DNA of 64,000 nt from an uncultured Pelagibacteraceae bacterium (GTDB lineage: Bacteria; Pseudomonadota; Alphaproteobacteria; Pelagibacterales; Pelagibacteraceae), in the NCBI GenBank assembly GCA_902626185.1, contig CACOEA010000002.1:24409-88408 (forward strand). The letters are read 5' to 3'. A model generated the notes under the pieces. It did not search any database, had not been told where the DNA came from, and worked only from the letters and a program-made list of their open reading frames with translations. Shown piece after piece: positions 19,595 through 30,864 of this stretch; the stretch's first letter is position 1, and each line of letters opens with the position of its first letter. Made by a program: the position numbers and the translations under genes.

Positions 19595-20906
19595 GCAAAG
19601 AAATTTTTGTTTGAAGACCTTTATATTTACTCTGACTTAGTTGAATATTGCCACCATGCGAGTTTATAATATCTTCTACTATAGCCAAGCCAAGTCCAAC
19701 TCCAGATTTGTTAAGGCTTCTACTTTTATCTAACCTAAAAAAAGGTTTAAACACGTTTTTATACTGGTCTTCTGGTATACCAGGTCCATCATCTTCTATT
19801 ATGATGATTAAACGATTTGGACTTTTCTGAACATTTACATAAACTTTTTCTCCATATATTAAACTATTCTGAATGACGTTTTCAAAACATCTTTTTAGAG
19901 CTGATCTTCGACCTTTCATAAGGGTATTCTCTTGACTAATGATATTTAAATTTTCATTTTTTAAATCTTTTTTAATTTCGTCAAATAAATTAGATAAATT
20001 AACTGTTATGGTTTCCTCCTGAGATTGCGTCTTTGCAAATTGCAAATAATCATTTAGCATATTTTCCATTTCATCTATATCTTTCGACATATTTTTCGAG
20101 ATATTCTTTTGCTCAATCATTGCAAGTTGAAGCTTCAACCTTGTTAAAGGAGTTCTCAAATCATGACTTATTCCAGATAACATTTCAGATCTTTGATTAA
20201 GATGTCGATTAATTCTTTTTGCCATTCTATCAAATTCGTAAGCAGCTTTTCTGATTTCTGATGCACCGGATGGTCTAAAATCATTGACGTAATCACCTTT
20301 ACCAAATCTCTCTGCAGCTTTAGCGAGTCTTACCAGCGGCCTAGTTTGATTTTTTAAAAATACTAAGGCTATCAAAATTAAAACTATAGAGGGCAGTGTT
20401 GTCCACAATAAAAATAGCCTCACGGAAGATGGGGATATCATTTCTTTAGGAACTAAAAATTCTATAACCTCATTATTTTCTAACCTTATTTTTATTTCAA
20501 CTGCATTTTTAAATTTTGATGTATTAAACCAATAATTATTATTTCCGAAAGTAGATTTTAACTCTCGTCTAAGAGATCGATCCATTGGACTAAATTTTCT
20601 TTCCCCACTAGTCGATGGGAAAGGATTGTTGTTAATGTCTATTTCAAAATTAAAATTATTTTTATAACTATCTGTAAAAAAATCATAATTGTCTTTATTA
20701 TTTATATAAACATCTTGAATTGTTTTTAACTGAGAAATCAATGAACGAGTTATATTTTTATTAGCTTTTATCCAAATACTGTCATAAAAAACAATTGTTA
20801 TAATTAATTGTAATATTATCGTTGGAGCTGCAACAATAATTAAAGCTCTATAGAACAATCTTTTTGGCAATATTATTTTAAGATATTTATTCAATCCAGA
20901 GAACAT
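19587..20906 (-). CDS. Sensor histidine kinase, EnvZ-like
   Basis: Two TM, HAMP, SGISHDLRTPLTRLKLQLAM H-box, DDGPGIPEDQ, GVGLGLAIVEDIINSHGG. Confidence 0.93.
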   Translation of the reverse strand: MFSGLNKYLKIILPKRLFYRALIIVAAPTIILQLIITIVFYDSIWIKANKNITRSLISQLKTIQDVYINNKDNYDFFTDSYKNNFNFEIDINNNPFPSTSGERKFSPMDRSLRRELKSTFGNNNYWFNTSKFKNAVEIKIRLENNEVIEFLVPKEMISPSSVRLFLLWTTLPSIVLILIALVFLKNQTRPLVRLAKAAERFGKGDYVNDFRPSGASEIRKAAYEFDRMAKRINRHLNQRSEMLSGISHDLRTPLTRLKLQLAMIEQKNISKNMSKDIDEMENMLNDYLQFAKTQSQEETITVNLSNLFDEIKKDLKNENLNIISQENTLMKGRRSALKRCFENVIQNSLIYGEKVYVNVQKSPNRLIIIIEDDGPGIPEDQYKNVFKPFFRLDKSRSLNKSGVGLGLAIVEDIINSHGGNIQLSQSKYKGLQTKISLPI

Positions 20907-21564
20907 AGCCTGAACCTCTTATTGTTTGTAAATATTTAGGATTTTTAGGATTAGTTTCAATTTTTTGTCTAAGTCTAGTTATCATAACATCGATTGATCT
21001 CTCTTGACTGATTCCAGATATTTTACCTATTTCGTCTCTAGAGAAAGTTTTTCCAGGATTTGCTAGCATTTCAATTAAAACTTTTTTTTCTGATAAATTT
21101 ATTTTCTTATTGTTCTTACCAATATTAATATACATTTTGTTTAAATCTATTTTTGCTTTTCCTACAAAATATTCCTTATTTAAATCTATATTACTATCTT
21201 TGTTAGTTATATTTTTAATTCTAAGCAATAATTCTTTTGGCTCGAAAGGCTTACTAATGTAATCGTCTGCTCCTAACTCAAGTCCTTTAATTCTATTTTC
21301 CACTTCACCTTTCGCTGTAAGTAAAATTATTGGTATTTTGTAATTCTTTTTAATTTCTCTAGTTAAATCATATCCGTTTTGACCAGGCATCATTACATCT
21401 AAGACGATTAAATCAAACCTGAATTGGCTAACTTTAATTTTTGCATTAATCGCATCCTCTGAGGTCGAAACAATATAATCATTTTCATTGAGATATTCTT
21501 TTAACAAATCTCTAATTCTATTATCATCATCAACTACTAAAATATGTTTTTTTCTATTTTCCAT
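20887..21564 (-). CDS. OmpR-family response regulator (PetR-like)
   Basis: VDDDNRIRDLL, LIVLDVMMPGQNGYDL, LLTAKGE, DDYISKPFEPKEL, winged-helix C-terminus. Confidence 0.93.
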   Translation of the reverse strand: MENRKKHILVVDDDNRIRDLLKEYLNENDYIVSTSEDAINAKIKVSQFRFDLIVLDVMMPGQNGYDLTREIKKNYKIPIILLTAKGEVENRIKGLELGADDYISKPFEPKELLLRIKNITNKDSNIDLNKEYFVGKAKIDLNKMYINIGKNNKKINLSEKKVLIEMLANPGKTFSRDEIGKISGISQERSIDVMITRLRQKIETNPKNPKYLQTIRGSGYVLWIE

Positions 21565-21994
21565 CTACTATCTTTTTTAAAACTTCTTTAAATTTTATTA
21601 CAGAGTCTGAATTAGAATTTTTTAAAGCATTAAAAATTCTCTTTTTCTGCGAATTGTAAACTGCATCAAAAAAAACTTTACCTTCTTTATTGAGATATAA
21701 GTTTTTTTTCCTTGTATCGTTCTCATCTTTTACTTGTTTCACCATCTTTGACTTTATCAAATCTCTTAAAACTCTATTTAAACTTTGTTTAGTTACTTTC
21801 AGTTTAAACATTAATTCACTTAAACTAATGCCAGGATGCCTTTCAATGAGATTTAAAGATCTCAAGTGAGCTGGCCCAAAAAATTTTTTTGACAAAACTT
21901 CTTTTGGATCTGAAAAAGTTTCTCGATAAGCGTAGAATAAAAGTTGAATAAAATCTTTAATTTGTTCATCTTTTAGATAAAGTAAATCTTTCAT
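21554..21994 (-). CDS. MarR-family transcriptional regulator (PetP-like)
   Basis: wHTH: GISLSELMFKLKVTKQSLNRVLRDLIKSKMVKQVKDENDTRKKNLYLNKEG; overlaps the petR-like gene. Confidence 0.88.
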   Translation of the reverse strand: MKDLLYLKDEQIKDFIQLLFYAYRETFSDPKEVLSKKFFGPAHLRSLNLIERHPGISLSELMFKLKVTKQSLNRVLRDLIKSKMVKQVKDENDTRKKNLYLNKEGKVFFDAVYNSQKKRIFNALKNSNSDSVIKFKEVLKKIVDGK

Positions 21995-22069
21995 AATGGT
22001 AAGTTATATTGACTTATCCTAATAAGAAATATACTTTTTTGATACAAAAAAATCTATATATACGTCAAA

Positions 22070-22957
22070 ATGGAAAGCATACCATACGATAAAAGGACTG
22101 GGAAAATTTGGTTTAATGGGGAAACCGTTGAATGGGCAAATGCAAATATTCATATTTTAAATCATGGTCTTCATTACGCTAGCTGTGTTTTTGAAGGTGA
22201 ACGAGTATATGATGGAGAAATATTTAGATTAGAAGAACACACAGAAAGATTATTTTACTCAGCTAAAAGAATGGGAATCAAAGTTCCGTATACACAAAAG
22301 GAAATTAATGATGCTTGTAAAAATATTATTAATATTCAAAATGTTAAAAACGGGTATGTGAGACCTGTAATATGGAGGGGAAGTGAGATGATGGCTATTT
22401 CAGCTCAGAAAAATAAAATCCATACCGCAATAGCTACTTGGGAATGGGGTTCGTACTTTGATCCAAAGTTAAAACTTAAGGGAATTAAACTAAATATATC
22501 TTCATGGAGAAGGCCTAACCCAAATTCAATACCTTGGGATACTAAAGCAGCTGGTTTATATATGATTTGTACACTTTCAAAACACGAGGCGGAAGCTAAA
22601 GGATTTACAGACTCTTTAATGCTTGATCATGAAGGAAATATAGCTGAAGCAACAGGCGCTAATGTTTTTTTTAAAGATAAATCTGGAGAAATTCACACAC
22701 CTATTCCAGATTCATTTTTAGATGGAATCACTAGAAGAGAGGTTATTAAAATTGCGAAATCAAAAGGTTTAAAAGTTATGGAAAGAAAAATAAAACCTGA
22801 GGAAATGAAAGATTTTGAAGGATGTTTTTTAACTGGCACTGCAGCAGAAGTTACTCCTGTTTCACAAATAGATAAATATAATTTTAAAGTTTGTGGTACC
22901 ATATCTGATTTGTCCGACGCCTATCAAAATTTAGTTAGAAAAAAAACTGCTGCTTAA
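22070..22957 (+). CDS. ilvE: Branched-chain amino acid aminotransferase
   Basis: GLHYASCVFEGERVYDG, WDTKAAGLYMI, EATGANVFF, GTAAEVTPV. Confidence 0.95.
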   Translation: MESIPYDKRTGKIWFNGETVEWANANIHILNHGLHYASCVFEGERVYDGEIFRLEEHTERLFYSAKRMGIKVPYTQKEINDACKNIINIQNVKNGYVRPVIWRGSEMMAISAQKNKIHTAIATWEWGSYFDPKLKLKGIKLNISSWRRPNPNSIPWDTKAAGLYMICTLSKHEAEAKGFTDSLMLDHEGNIAEATGANVFFKDKSGEIHTPIPDSFLDGITRREVIKIAKSKGLKVMERKIKPEEMKDFEGCFLTGTAAEVTPVSQIDKYNFKVCGTISDLSDAYQNLVRKKTAA

Positions 22958-23538
22958 TCTTTACTGTCTTCGCTAATAGCATGATCTATTCCTTTTCTCA
23001 TATATTCATAACCAGTAAATAAAGTGAGAAATGAGGACAACCACAAAAGTATAATTCCAATTGTCTGAGCATTATAATCTTGAAAATTTACTATTTTATT
23101 TCCACTTTCCCCTGTTAGCAAAATAGCTATTGATAGCATTTGTAATAAAGTTTTTAATTTAGAAAGACTTGTTACTGGCATTTTAATACTTCCTTTTGCT
23201 AAAAACTCTCTTAAACCAGAAATTAAGATTTCTCTTGTCAAAATTATTATAGCTGCAATGACTTCATAATTTTTTATAGTTCCATTCATTACTAATAAAA
23301 TTAAAGCAGCGGCTACTAATATTTTATCTGCAATAGGATCGAGCAATTCACCTAATTTAGACTCTTCTTTAAATAACCTTGCTAAAAGGCCGTCTAGAAA
23401 ATCAGTAAAACTTGCAAGTACGAATAAAAAAAAAGGTATTAGGTCGCCGAAAAAACCTGGAATAAAAAAGCTTAAAACAAAAATTGGCACTATAATAATT
23501 CTACCAATAGTTAAAATATTTGGAATTTTTAGATTCAT
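22954..23538 (-). CDS. pgsA: CDP-diacylglycerol-glycerol-3-phosphate 3-phosphatidyltransferase
   Basis: DFLDGLLARLFKEESKLGELLDPIADK (CDP-alcohol phosphatidyltransferase motif). Confidence 0.95.
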   Translation of the reverse strand: MNLKIPNILTIGRIIIVPIFVLSFFIPGFFGDLIPFFLFVLASFTDFLDGLLARLFKEESKLGELLDPIADKILVAAALILLVMNGTIKNYEVIAAIIILTREILISGLREFLAKGSIKMPVTSLSKLKTLLQMLSIAILLTGESGNKIVNFQDYNAQTIGIILLWLSSFLTLFTGYEYMRKGIDHAISEDSKD

Positions 23539-23541
23539 TTT

Positions 23542-25377
23542 CTATTCGTGAAAATAATTATATATTTTATTTGCTATATTGTCTTCAATTCCTTCAACTG
23601 ATTTCAAGTCATCTAAACTTGCAGACTCGACTGCTCTAGCAGACCCAAAATGATTAAGCAAAGCCCTTTTTCTTTGTTGACCTATTCCTTGAATTTGATC
23701 GAGCAAAGATTTGCTTAAGCTTTTCTTTCTTCTGGCCCTGTGTGTGCTGATAGCGAACCTGTGAGCTTCATCTCTTAATCTTTGAATAAAAAATAGCAAC
23801 GGATCGCTTCTATTCAAAATAAATTCTTTATTTTTATAGTAAATTCTTTCTTCACCAGCGTTTCTCTTTTTTCCTTTAGCGACAGCCAAAATTGGTAAAT
23901 CGTGTAAGCCTAATTCATTAAGAACTTCTCTAGAAATTGAATATTGTCCTTTACCCCCATCTACTATTACTAAGTCTGGCAAAGAAAGTGATCCATTTTT
24001 TTCTTTGATAGCTTTAGAAAATCTTCTAAACAACACTTCCTTCATCATTCCATAGTCATCACCTTTAACCCTGTCATCTTTAATATTAAATTTCCTATAC
24101 CTTTTTTTAATGAATCCCTCATGCCCAAAGCAAATTAAGGCTCCAACAGAATCTGAACCTTGTATATGACTATTGTCGTAAACTTCAATTAGATCAATAT
24201 TGTTGTTAAGTTTGAATTTTGTTGCTAAACCCTCAATCAAATTATTATTAGTGTCTGACTGTATTAATTTTTGAGTTAAAGCTTGTTTTGCATTTTTTTC
24301 TGCAAGTTTTGAAATGTTTATTTCATTTTTAGATTTTGCTAGTTTTATAACAATTTGTTTATTTTCTTTACTTGAAAATGTTTTTTCTAAAAGCTTTCTT
24401 TCACTAACGACTTGATTGGTAATGATTAAACAAGGAATAGTTTTATTTTCGTAAAATTGAGATATGAAGGAAGAGAGAATATCTTGCATTGTATCATCAG
24501 CATCATGTTTAGGATAAAAAGCTTGATTCCCCCAATTTTGCTTAGATCTAAAAAAGAAAACTTGTACACATGTTTTACCTGTTTCTTTATAAATACTTAT
24601 TACATCTGCTTCATATAAATTAGTTTGATTAATTTTTTGTGAAGTTTGTATTTGAGTTAGAGCTTTTATTCTATCTCTTGCAATGGCGGCTTTTTCATAA
24701 TCAAGCTCTTTACTGGCTTTTTCCATTTCCTTTGATAAATTTTTTTGAATCCTTCTAGACTTTCCAGAAATAAAATCGATTGCATCGTTAACTGTAGATA
24801 AATATATCTCCTCTTTTATATGACCAACACATGGACCAGAACATCTTTTTATTTGATAAAGAATACAAGGTCGATCTCTATTTTTGAAAACTGTGTCGTC
24901 ACAAACTCTTAGCTGAAAAATTTTCTGTAATATTTTGATTGTCCAATTGGCTGAACCAATAGATGCAAATGGCCCAAAGTAATAACCAGTCTTTGTTTTT
25001 TTTCCTCTTAGCTTTGTTAATTGAGGCCATTTATCTTTGTTGCCTATATATATGTAAGGAAAAGATTTATCATCTCTTAAAAGAATATTATACCTAGGTT
25101 TATATTTTTTTATTAAATTTGCCTCTAAAAGCAGTGCCTCGCTTTCATTACTGGTAGTCGTGGTTTCAAGGTTATGGGTAAGAGACAACATCCTTTCAGT
25201 TCTAATAGGTAAATTAGAATCAGTTACATAACTTTTTAGTCTATTAGGTATGTTTTTTGCTTTTCCAATATAAAGTATTTCTCCTGTTGAGCTTAGCATT
25301 TTGTAAACCCCAGGATTTTTAGCTATTAAGGGTATTTTGTCTTTTATAATTTTTTTACCTTGTTCTAAACTATCCAT
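23542..25377 (-). CDS. uvrC: Excinuclease ABC subunit C
   Basis: GIY-YIG domain [22 protein letters not shown]-terminal Hh[12 protein letters not shown]. Confidence 0.97.
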   Translation of the reverse strand: MDSLEQGKKIIKDKIPLIAKNPGVYKMLSSTGEILYIGKAKNIPNRLKSYVTDSNLPIRTERMLSLTHNLETTTTSNESEALLLEANLIKKYKPRYNILLRDDKSFPYIYIGNKDKWPQLTKLRGKKTKTGYYFGPFASIGSANWTIKILQKIFQLRVCDDTVFKNRDRPCILYQIKRCSGPCVGHIKEEIYLSTVNDAIDFISGKSRRIQKNLSKEMEKASKELDYEKAAIARDRIKALTQIQTSQKINQTNLYEADVISIYKETGKTCVQVFFFRSKQNWGNQAFYPKHDADDTMQDILSSFISQFYENKTIPCLIITNQVVSERKLLEKTFSSKENKQIVIKLAKSKNEINISKLAEKNAKQALTQKLIQSDTNNNLIEGLATKFKLNNNIDLIEVYDNSHIQGSDSVGALICFGHEGFIKKRYRKFNIKDDRVKGDDYGMMKEVLFRRFSKAIKEKNGSLSLPDLVIVDGGKGQYSISREVLNELGLHDLPILAVAKGKKRNAGEERIYYKNKEFILNRSDPLLFFIQRLRDEAHRFAISTHRARRKKSLSKSLLDQIQGIGQQRKRALLNHFGSARAVESASLDDLKSVEGIEDNIANKIYNYFHE

Positions 25378-25763
25378 TATATTTTCGTTTTAATAACCTC
25401 TATTCCTACTGATTTTGTTTCTTTGATTATTTCTAATTTTTCAATCTTTAATCTTATCTTCTTTACATTCTTATTTTTAAAAATTTCGTCAAGTATTGAC
25501 TCTGATAAACTCTCCAGCAATTCATAATGTTTTTTATCAGTTAATTTTTTTATGCTATTAATAATAGTTTCGTAATTGATAATGGATTTAATTTCCGGTT
25601 TTAAATTTGAGTCTGTAGTTATTTCTAAATTGAATTTTACTTTTTGTTTTTTTAATTTTTCAAATTGATGAATACCAACAGATATTAATAAAACGAGATC
25701 TTTAACTAAAACTTTTTTGATATATTTGTATTTTTGTTTATTTTTAAATTTTAAAATTTTCAT
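25377..25763 (-). CDS. folB: Dihydroneopterin aldolase-like protein
   Basis: [53 protein letters not shown]. Confidence 0.8.
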   Translation of the reverse strand: MKILKFKNKQKYKYIKKVLVKDLVLLISVGIHQFEKLKKQKVKFNLEITTDSNLKPEIKSIINYETIINSIKKLTDKKHYELLESLSESILDEIFKNKNVKKIRLKIEKLEIIKETKSVGIEVIKTKI

Positions 25764-26515
25764 TCTTTTATATTAATTATATCAGGAGTTTTCCAAGCTA
25801 AACGTTGACCACTATCAACATTAATCACTTGACCGGTTATATTACTATTATCAATTAAAAATTTTACTGCAGAGCAAATATTTTTTGTTTCTACTTTTTT
25901 TCTTAAAATTGTTGACTTCCACTGTTTCTTAAAATGTATTTCAGATTGACGTTTATTTTTTAATGTTGGTCCTGGAGAGATTGCGTTTACTCTTATGTTT
26001 GGTGCAAGCTTCATAGCCGAAGTTTTAGTCAAAGTGACCATACCACTTTTGCTCAAAGTATAAGATAAAAAAAATGGGGTTAGTTTTTCAACTCTTTGAT
26101 CAATTATATTGATAATATTACCTGCTTTACCTTTATATATTCTAGAAAAGTCTCTAGTTAAAATTGCAGGCGCTTTGAGGTTTACATTTATATGTTTTGA
26201 AAAACTTGTGTTAGAAAAATTATACAAATTATCATTTTCGAATACTGATGCATTATTCACTAAACAATTTAAACCTTTCATTTTTTTATATGCATTAGAA
26301 ATTATCTTTTGGGTTTGTTTATGATTGTTTAAGTCAGCTTTTAAAAGATGTACAATTGAACCTAAGTTTTCTAATTCTTTTTTCAGTTTTTTTGCATCAT
26401 TAAATGATTTTGAATAGTGTATAACAATTTGAGTATTGTAGTTAGCTAATCCTAAGGCTATAGCCTTTCCAATCCTCGTAGCACCTCCGGTGATAATTAT
26501 TTTTTTGGTTTCCAT
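25760..26515 (-). CDS. SDR oxidoreductase, pteridine reductase/FolM-like
   Basis: [12 protein letters not shown] (PTR1-like), [15 protein letters not shown], coupled to folB by a 4-nt overlap. Confidence 0.8.
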   Translation of the reverse strand: METKKIIITGGATRIGKAIALGLANYNTQIVIHYSKSFNDAKKLKKELENLGSIVHLLKADLNNHKQTQKIISNAYKKMKGLNCLVNNASVFENDNLYNFSNTSFSKHINVNLKAPAILTRDFSRIYKGKAGNIINIIDQRVEKLTPFFLSYTLSKSGMVTLTKTSAMKLAPNIRVNAISPGPTLKNKRQSEIHFKKQWKSTILRKKVETKNICSAVKFLIDNSNITGQVINVDSGQRLAWKTPDIINIKE

Positions 26516-28668
26516 TTTTTAATAGCTTTTCTTGGCTTTGTACCTGGCATTCCCATGGTCGATCTACCTTTAGGGTACACTTTATTCTTAAGTTTGTACT
26601 GACTTATTTTAGGATTTAATGTTATTTCTAGTTCACTTGCCTCAAGTTTTCTCATTTCATCTCTTATTTTCGCAGCCTCCTCAAACTCTAAATTTGATGC
26701 AGCCTCTTTCATTTTACGGTTAAGAGCTTTTAAATGTTTTTTTAAATTCCCACCGACATTTGAGCCCTCAGATATTTTGACATAATCTTTTTCGTAAACC
26801 GACTCTAGAATGTCATTAATGTCTTTTTTAATAGTTTCTGCAGTAATTTTATTCTTTTTGTTGTACTCTAATTGTTTATTTCTACGTCTATCAGTCTCTT
26901 TTATTGCCTTATTAATACTTTTAGTAATCTTATCGGCGTACAAAATTACTTTACCATCAATGTTTCTTGCAGCTCTACCAATTGTTTGGATTAATGAAGT
27001 TTCTGATCTTAAAAAACCTTCTTTGTCTGCATCAAGTATAGCCACTAAGGCACATTCTGGAATATCTAAACCTTCTCTTAATAAATTTATCCCAACTAGG
27101 ATATCAAAAACCCCCATTCTCAAGTCTCTAATAATTTCAATTCGTTCAAGAGTATCTATGTCAGAATGCATGTATCTAACCTTAAGACCATTTTCATGAA
27201 GGTACTCTGTCAAATCTTCTGCCATTTTTTTTGTTAATGTTGTTGCTAGTATTCTGTAGCCTTTTTCTACGATCTTAGTCGCCTCATTCATTAGATCATC
27301 AACCTGAGTTTTTGCTGGCCTAATTTCTACTGGAGGATCAATTAATCCAGTTGGTCTTATAATTTGATCTATATAAATGTTTTTTGTTTGTTTTAATTCC
27401 CAGGGACCAGGGGTTGCTGAAACGAAGACAGTTTGAGTTCTCATTAAGTCCCATTCTTCAAATTTTAACGGCCTATTGTCCATACAAGAGGGTAAACGAA
27501 AACCGTATTCTGCTAAAGTTTTTTTTCTTGTATGATCACCTTTGTACATCCCATTTAACTGCGGTACAGTAACATGACTTTCATCAACAAAAATTATTGC
27601 GTTATCAGGAAAATATTCAAACAACGTCGGAGGTGGTTCGCCAGGCTTACGCCCAGATAAAAATCTTGAATAATTTTCAATTCCTGCACATGTTCCAGTA
27701 GCCTCTATCATTTCTAAGTCAAATTTAGTTCTTTCTCTTAATCTTTGCTCTTCTAAAAGTTTATTATTTTCTCGATGTTTTTTTAAAGTTTCTGCTAATT
27801 CAGATTTGATTTGTCTGATTGCTTGTTCGATTGTAGGTTTAGGAGTTATATAGTGACTGTTTGCATAAATCTTAATTACAGAATACTCATTAGTTTTATC
27901 ACCTGTTAAAGGGTCAAATTCCTCAATTTGCTCCAACTTATTGAAATTGAAACTCAATCGCCAAGCACGATCTTCTAAATGAGATGGAAATATTTCTAAA
28001 TTTTCTCCTCTTACTCTAAATGTTCCTCTGAAAAAATTTTGATCGTTCCTTTTATATTGTAAGTTTATAAACGCTCTTATTAACTCCTCACGTTCATAAT
28101 CATAATTCTTTTTTAGTGTAATTGTCATTTTAGAATAAGCTTCAACTGAACCAAGTCCATAAATACAAGAGACACTCGCTACAATGATAACGTCATCTCT
28201 TTCTAATAGTGATCTCGTTGCAGAATGTCTCATCCTATCAATTTGTTCATTAATCGATGCTTCTTTTTCTATGTATGTATCTGATCGAGGAACATAAGCT
28301 TCAGGGGTGTAATAATCATAATATGATACAAAATACTCAACCGCATTATCTGGGAAAAAACTTTTAAACTCTCCATAAAGCTGTGCTGCTAACGTTTTAT
28401 TTGGGGCTAAAATCAAGGCAGGGCGATTTGCTTCTTCAATTACTTTTGCCATTGTAAAAGTTTTACCAGATCCAGTTACTCCTAATAAAACTTGTTCTTG
28501 TTTGTTGTCTTTAAGATTTTTAAGCAATTTCTTTATAGCTTCCGGTTGGTCGCCACTAGGTTGAAAATCACTCTTAATTTTGAATTTTATTCCACCCTCT
28601 AATTTGTGTTTTTTATCAGAGTTTTTTATCTCTAAATTGCTTGTTTTTTCTTGATAAGTATTTTCCAT
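26497..28668 (-). CDS. uvrB: Excinuclease ABC subunit B
   Basis: [52 protein letters not shown] motif near the C-terminus. Confidence 0.97.
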   Translation of the reverse strand: MENTYQEKTSNLEIKNSDKKHKLEGGIKFKIKSDFQPSGDQPEAIKKLLKNLKDNKQEQVLLGVTGSGKTFTMAKVIEEANRPALILAPNKTLAAQLYGEFKSFFPDNAVEYFVSYYDYYTPEAYVPRSDTYIEKEASINEQIDRMRHSATRSLLERDDVIIVASVSCIYGLGSVEAYSKMTITLKKNYDYEREELIRAFINLQYKRNDQNFFRGTFRVRGENLEIFPSHLEDRAWRLSFNFNKLEQIEEFDPLTGDKTNEYSVIKIYANSHYITPKPTIEQAIRQIKSELAETLKKHRENNKLLEEQRLRERTKFDLEMIEATGTCAGIENYSRFLSGRKPGEPPPTLFEYFPDNAIIFVDESHVTVPQLNGMYKGDHTRKKTLAEYGFRLPSCMDNRPLKFEEWDLMRTQTVFVSATPGPWELKQTKNIYIDQIIRPTGLIDPPVEIRPAKTQVDDLMNEATKIVEKGYRILATTLTKKMAEDLTEYLHENGLKVRYMHSDIDTLERIEIIRDLRMGVFDILVGINLLREGLDIPECALVAILDADKEGFLRSETSLIQTIGRAARNIDGKVILYADKITKSINKAIKETDRRRNKQLEYNKKNKITAETIKKDINDILESVYEKDYVKISEGSNVGGNLKKHLKALNRKMKEAASNLEFEEAAKIRDEMRKLEASELEITLNPKISQYKLKNKVYPKGRSTMGMPGTKPRKAIKKWKPKK

Positions 28669-28709
28669 TTTATGTTAATAATAATTTAAAAAAAATATTA
28701 TAAATTTCA

Positions 28710-29897
28710 ATGAGCATAGTTTCCAATAGTTTAAAACGTATAAAACCATCTCCTACAATGGCTGTCACCTCAAAAGCAAGAGAAATGAGGGCTGCGGGCA
28801 AAGATGTTATAGGTTTAGGAGCAGGGGAACCAGATTTCGATACCCCAGATAACATAAAAGAGGCTGCGATAGAGGCCATTAAAAGAGGTGATACAAAATA
28901 TACTGCAGTTGACGGCACTCCGGCATTAAAAAAAGCCATTCAAAAAAAGTTTTTAAGAGAAAACAATTTGTCTTATGAATTGGATCAAATCACAGTTGGA
29001 ACCGGGGGAAAACAAGTTCTCTATAATGCTTTTATGGCGACAATAAACAAAGGGGATGAAGTTATTATACCTGCACCTTACTGGGTATCCTACCCAGATA
29101 TAATTTTATTAGCAGGCGGAAAACCGAAAATTGTAAAATGTGATGAAAAAGATCAATTTAAGCTGACGCCAAAAAAATTGAGCAAAGCTATTTCTAAAAA
29201 AACAAAATGGGTGATTATAAATTCACCATCGAACCCTACAGGTTCTGCTTACACAAAAAAAGAGATAGAAGCATTGTCAAAAATTTTATTAAAACACAAA
29301 AAAGTTTTTATTTTAAGTGATGATATATATGAACATATTACATATGACAATTTTAACTTTTTTACAATCGCTCAAATTAAAGATTTAAAAAATAGAACGC
29401 TTACAATGAATGGTGTCAGCAAATCTTACTCAATGACTGGATGGAGAATAGGTTACGCTGCTGGCCCTAAAGAAATAATTAAAGCGATTGCAAAAATTCA
29501 ATCTCAATCAACTAGCAACCCCACATCAATTAGTCAAGCAGCTGCAGTCGAAGCATTAAATGGAACACAAAATTTTATAGAAACGCGAGCTAACTCTTTT
29601 AAAGAGAGAAGAAATTTTGTAGTAGACAGCCTTAACAACATTAATGGAATTAGCTGTTTGAGACCCCAAGGAGCTTTTTATGTATTTCCAAATTGTAAAA
29701 AATTATTAGGAAAAAAAACAAAATTAAAAACTGACAAAGATTTTGTCGAAAAATTACTAGAGAAATCCGAAGTTGCTGTTGTGCAGGGTTCTGCGTTTGG
29801 TTTAGATGGGTACTTTAGAATATCCTATGCGACTTCAATGGAAAATCTAAAAAAGGCAATGGATAGAATTAAATCTTTTTGCGATACTATAATTTAG
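28710..29897 (+). CDS. Aspartate/aromatic-type aminotransferase (class I)
   Basis: GLGAGEPDFDTPDNI, NSPSNPTGSAY, NGVSKSYSMTGWRIGYAAGP. Confidence 0.94.
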   Translation: MSIVSNSLKRIKPSPTMAVTSKAREMRAAGKDVIGLGAGEPDFDTPDNIKEAAIEAIKRGDTKYTAVDGTPALKKAIQKKFLRENNLSYELDQITVGTGGKQVLYNAFMATINKGDEVIIPAPYWVSYPDIILLAGGKPKIVKCDEKDQFKLTPKKLSKAISKKTKWVIINSPSNPTGSAYTKKEIEALSKILLKHKKVFILSDDIYEHITYDNFNFFTIAQIKDLKNRTLTMNGVSKSYSMTGWRIGYAAGPKEIIKAIAKIQSQSTSNPTSISQAAAVEALNGTQNFIETRANSFKERRNFVVDSLNNINGISCLRPQGAFYVFPNCKKLLGKKTKLKTDKDFVEKLLEKSEVAVVQGSAFGLDGYFRISYATSMENLKKAMDRIKSFCDTII

Positions 29898-30840
29898 TAT
29901 GAGAAAGATACTTTTCAGCTTCTAGTGCCGACATACATCCCATTCCTGCAGCAGTTACTGCTTGCCTAAAAATTTTATCTTTAACATCTCCAGCAGCAAA
30001 TACACCTGGAATGTTTGTTTCAGTAGAGTCGGGCTTTGTAATAAGATACCCTTCATTATCCATTTTAAGCTGATCTTTGAACAAAGATGTAGCTGGATCA
30101 TGTCCAATCGCAATAAATAATCCGTCAATTTTTAACTCTTTAGTTTTATTATCTTTTACATTTTTTATTTTGATTGCACTTACACTCTTGGGCTCATTTT
30201 GTCCTACAACTTCTTCAATCACGCTATCCCATATAATTTCAATTTTACTATTTGATTTTAATTTTTCCTGCAGCATCTTTTCTGCTCTTAATTCGTTCCT
30301 TCTATGTATAAGTTTAACTTTAGAGGCAAACTTAGTTAAAAACATTGCTTCCTCCACAGCAGCGTTTCCACCGCCAACTACTGCAACTTTCTTGTCTTTG
30401 AAAAAAAATCCATCACAAGTGGCGCATGCTGAAACCCCAAAACCTCTAAAATTTTGTTCCGATTTTAAGTTTAACCATCTAGCCTGAGCACCAGTTGAAA
30501 TGATGATTGTATCTGCTGAATAAATTTGACCACTATCTCCAATGGCCGTGAAAGGTTTTTTTGATAAATCCACTTTATTTATATGATCTTGAATCATTAT
30601 TGTTCCAACCGCTTCCGCTTGGCCTTTCATTTCTTCCATAAGCCAAGGACCCTGAATTGCTTTTGCGTAACCAGGATAATTTTCTACATCTGTTGTTGTG
30701 GTTAATTGACCCCCCGGTTGTGATCCGTGGACTAAAATTGGCTTCAACATTGCTCTAGCCGCATAAATAGCAGCTGTATAACCCGCTGGGCCTGATCCAA
30801 GAATTAACACTTTTGTATGCTTAGTTGATTTATTATTCAT
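29887..30840 (-). CDS. trxB: Thioredoxin-disulfide reductase
   Basis: GSGPAGYTAAIYAARA, CATCDG redox motif, GVFAAGDVKDKIFRQAVTAAGMGCMSALE. Confidence 0.97.
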   Translation of the reverse strand: MNNKSTKHTKVLILGSGPAGYTAAIYAARAMLKPILVHGSQPGGQLTTTTDVENYPGYAKAIQGPWLMEEMKGQAEAVGTIMIQDHINKVDLSKKPFTAIGDSGQIYSADTIIISTGAQARWLNLKSEQNFRGFGVSACATCDGFFFKDKKVAVVGGGNAAVEEAMFLTKFASKVKLIHRRNELRAEKMLQEKLKSNSKIEIIWDSVIEEVVGQNEPKSVSAIKIKNVKDNKTKELKIDGLFIAIGHDPATSLFKDQLKMDNEGYLITKPDSTETNIPGVFAAGDVKDKIFRQAVTAAGMGCMSALEAEKYLSHTKL

Positions 30841-30864
30841 TACGATAGGTTAATATAGTAACTA

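Noticed and set aside
26810-27199. 129-aa plus-strand ORF opposite uvrB
   Set aside because: Antisense shadow ORF; hydrophobic composition typical of reverse-read AT-rich coding DNA.
28670-28939. 89-aa minus-strand ORF opposite the aminotransferase start
   Set aside because: Antisense shadow; no family features.
30077-30487. 136-aa plus-strand ORF opposite trxB
   Set aside because: Antisense shadow ORF within a well-conserved gene.
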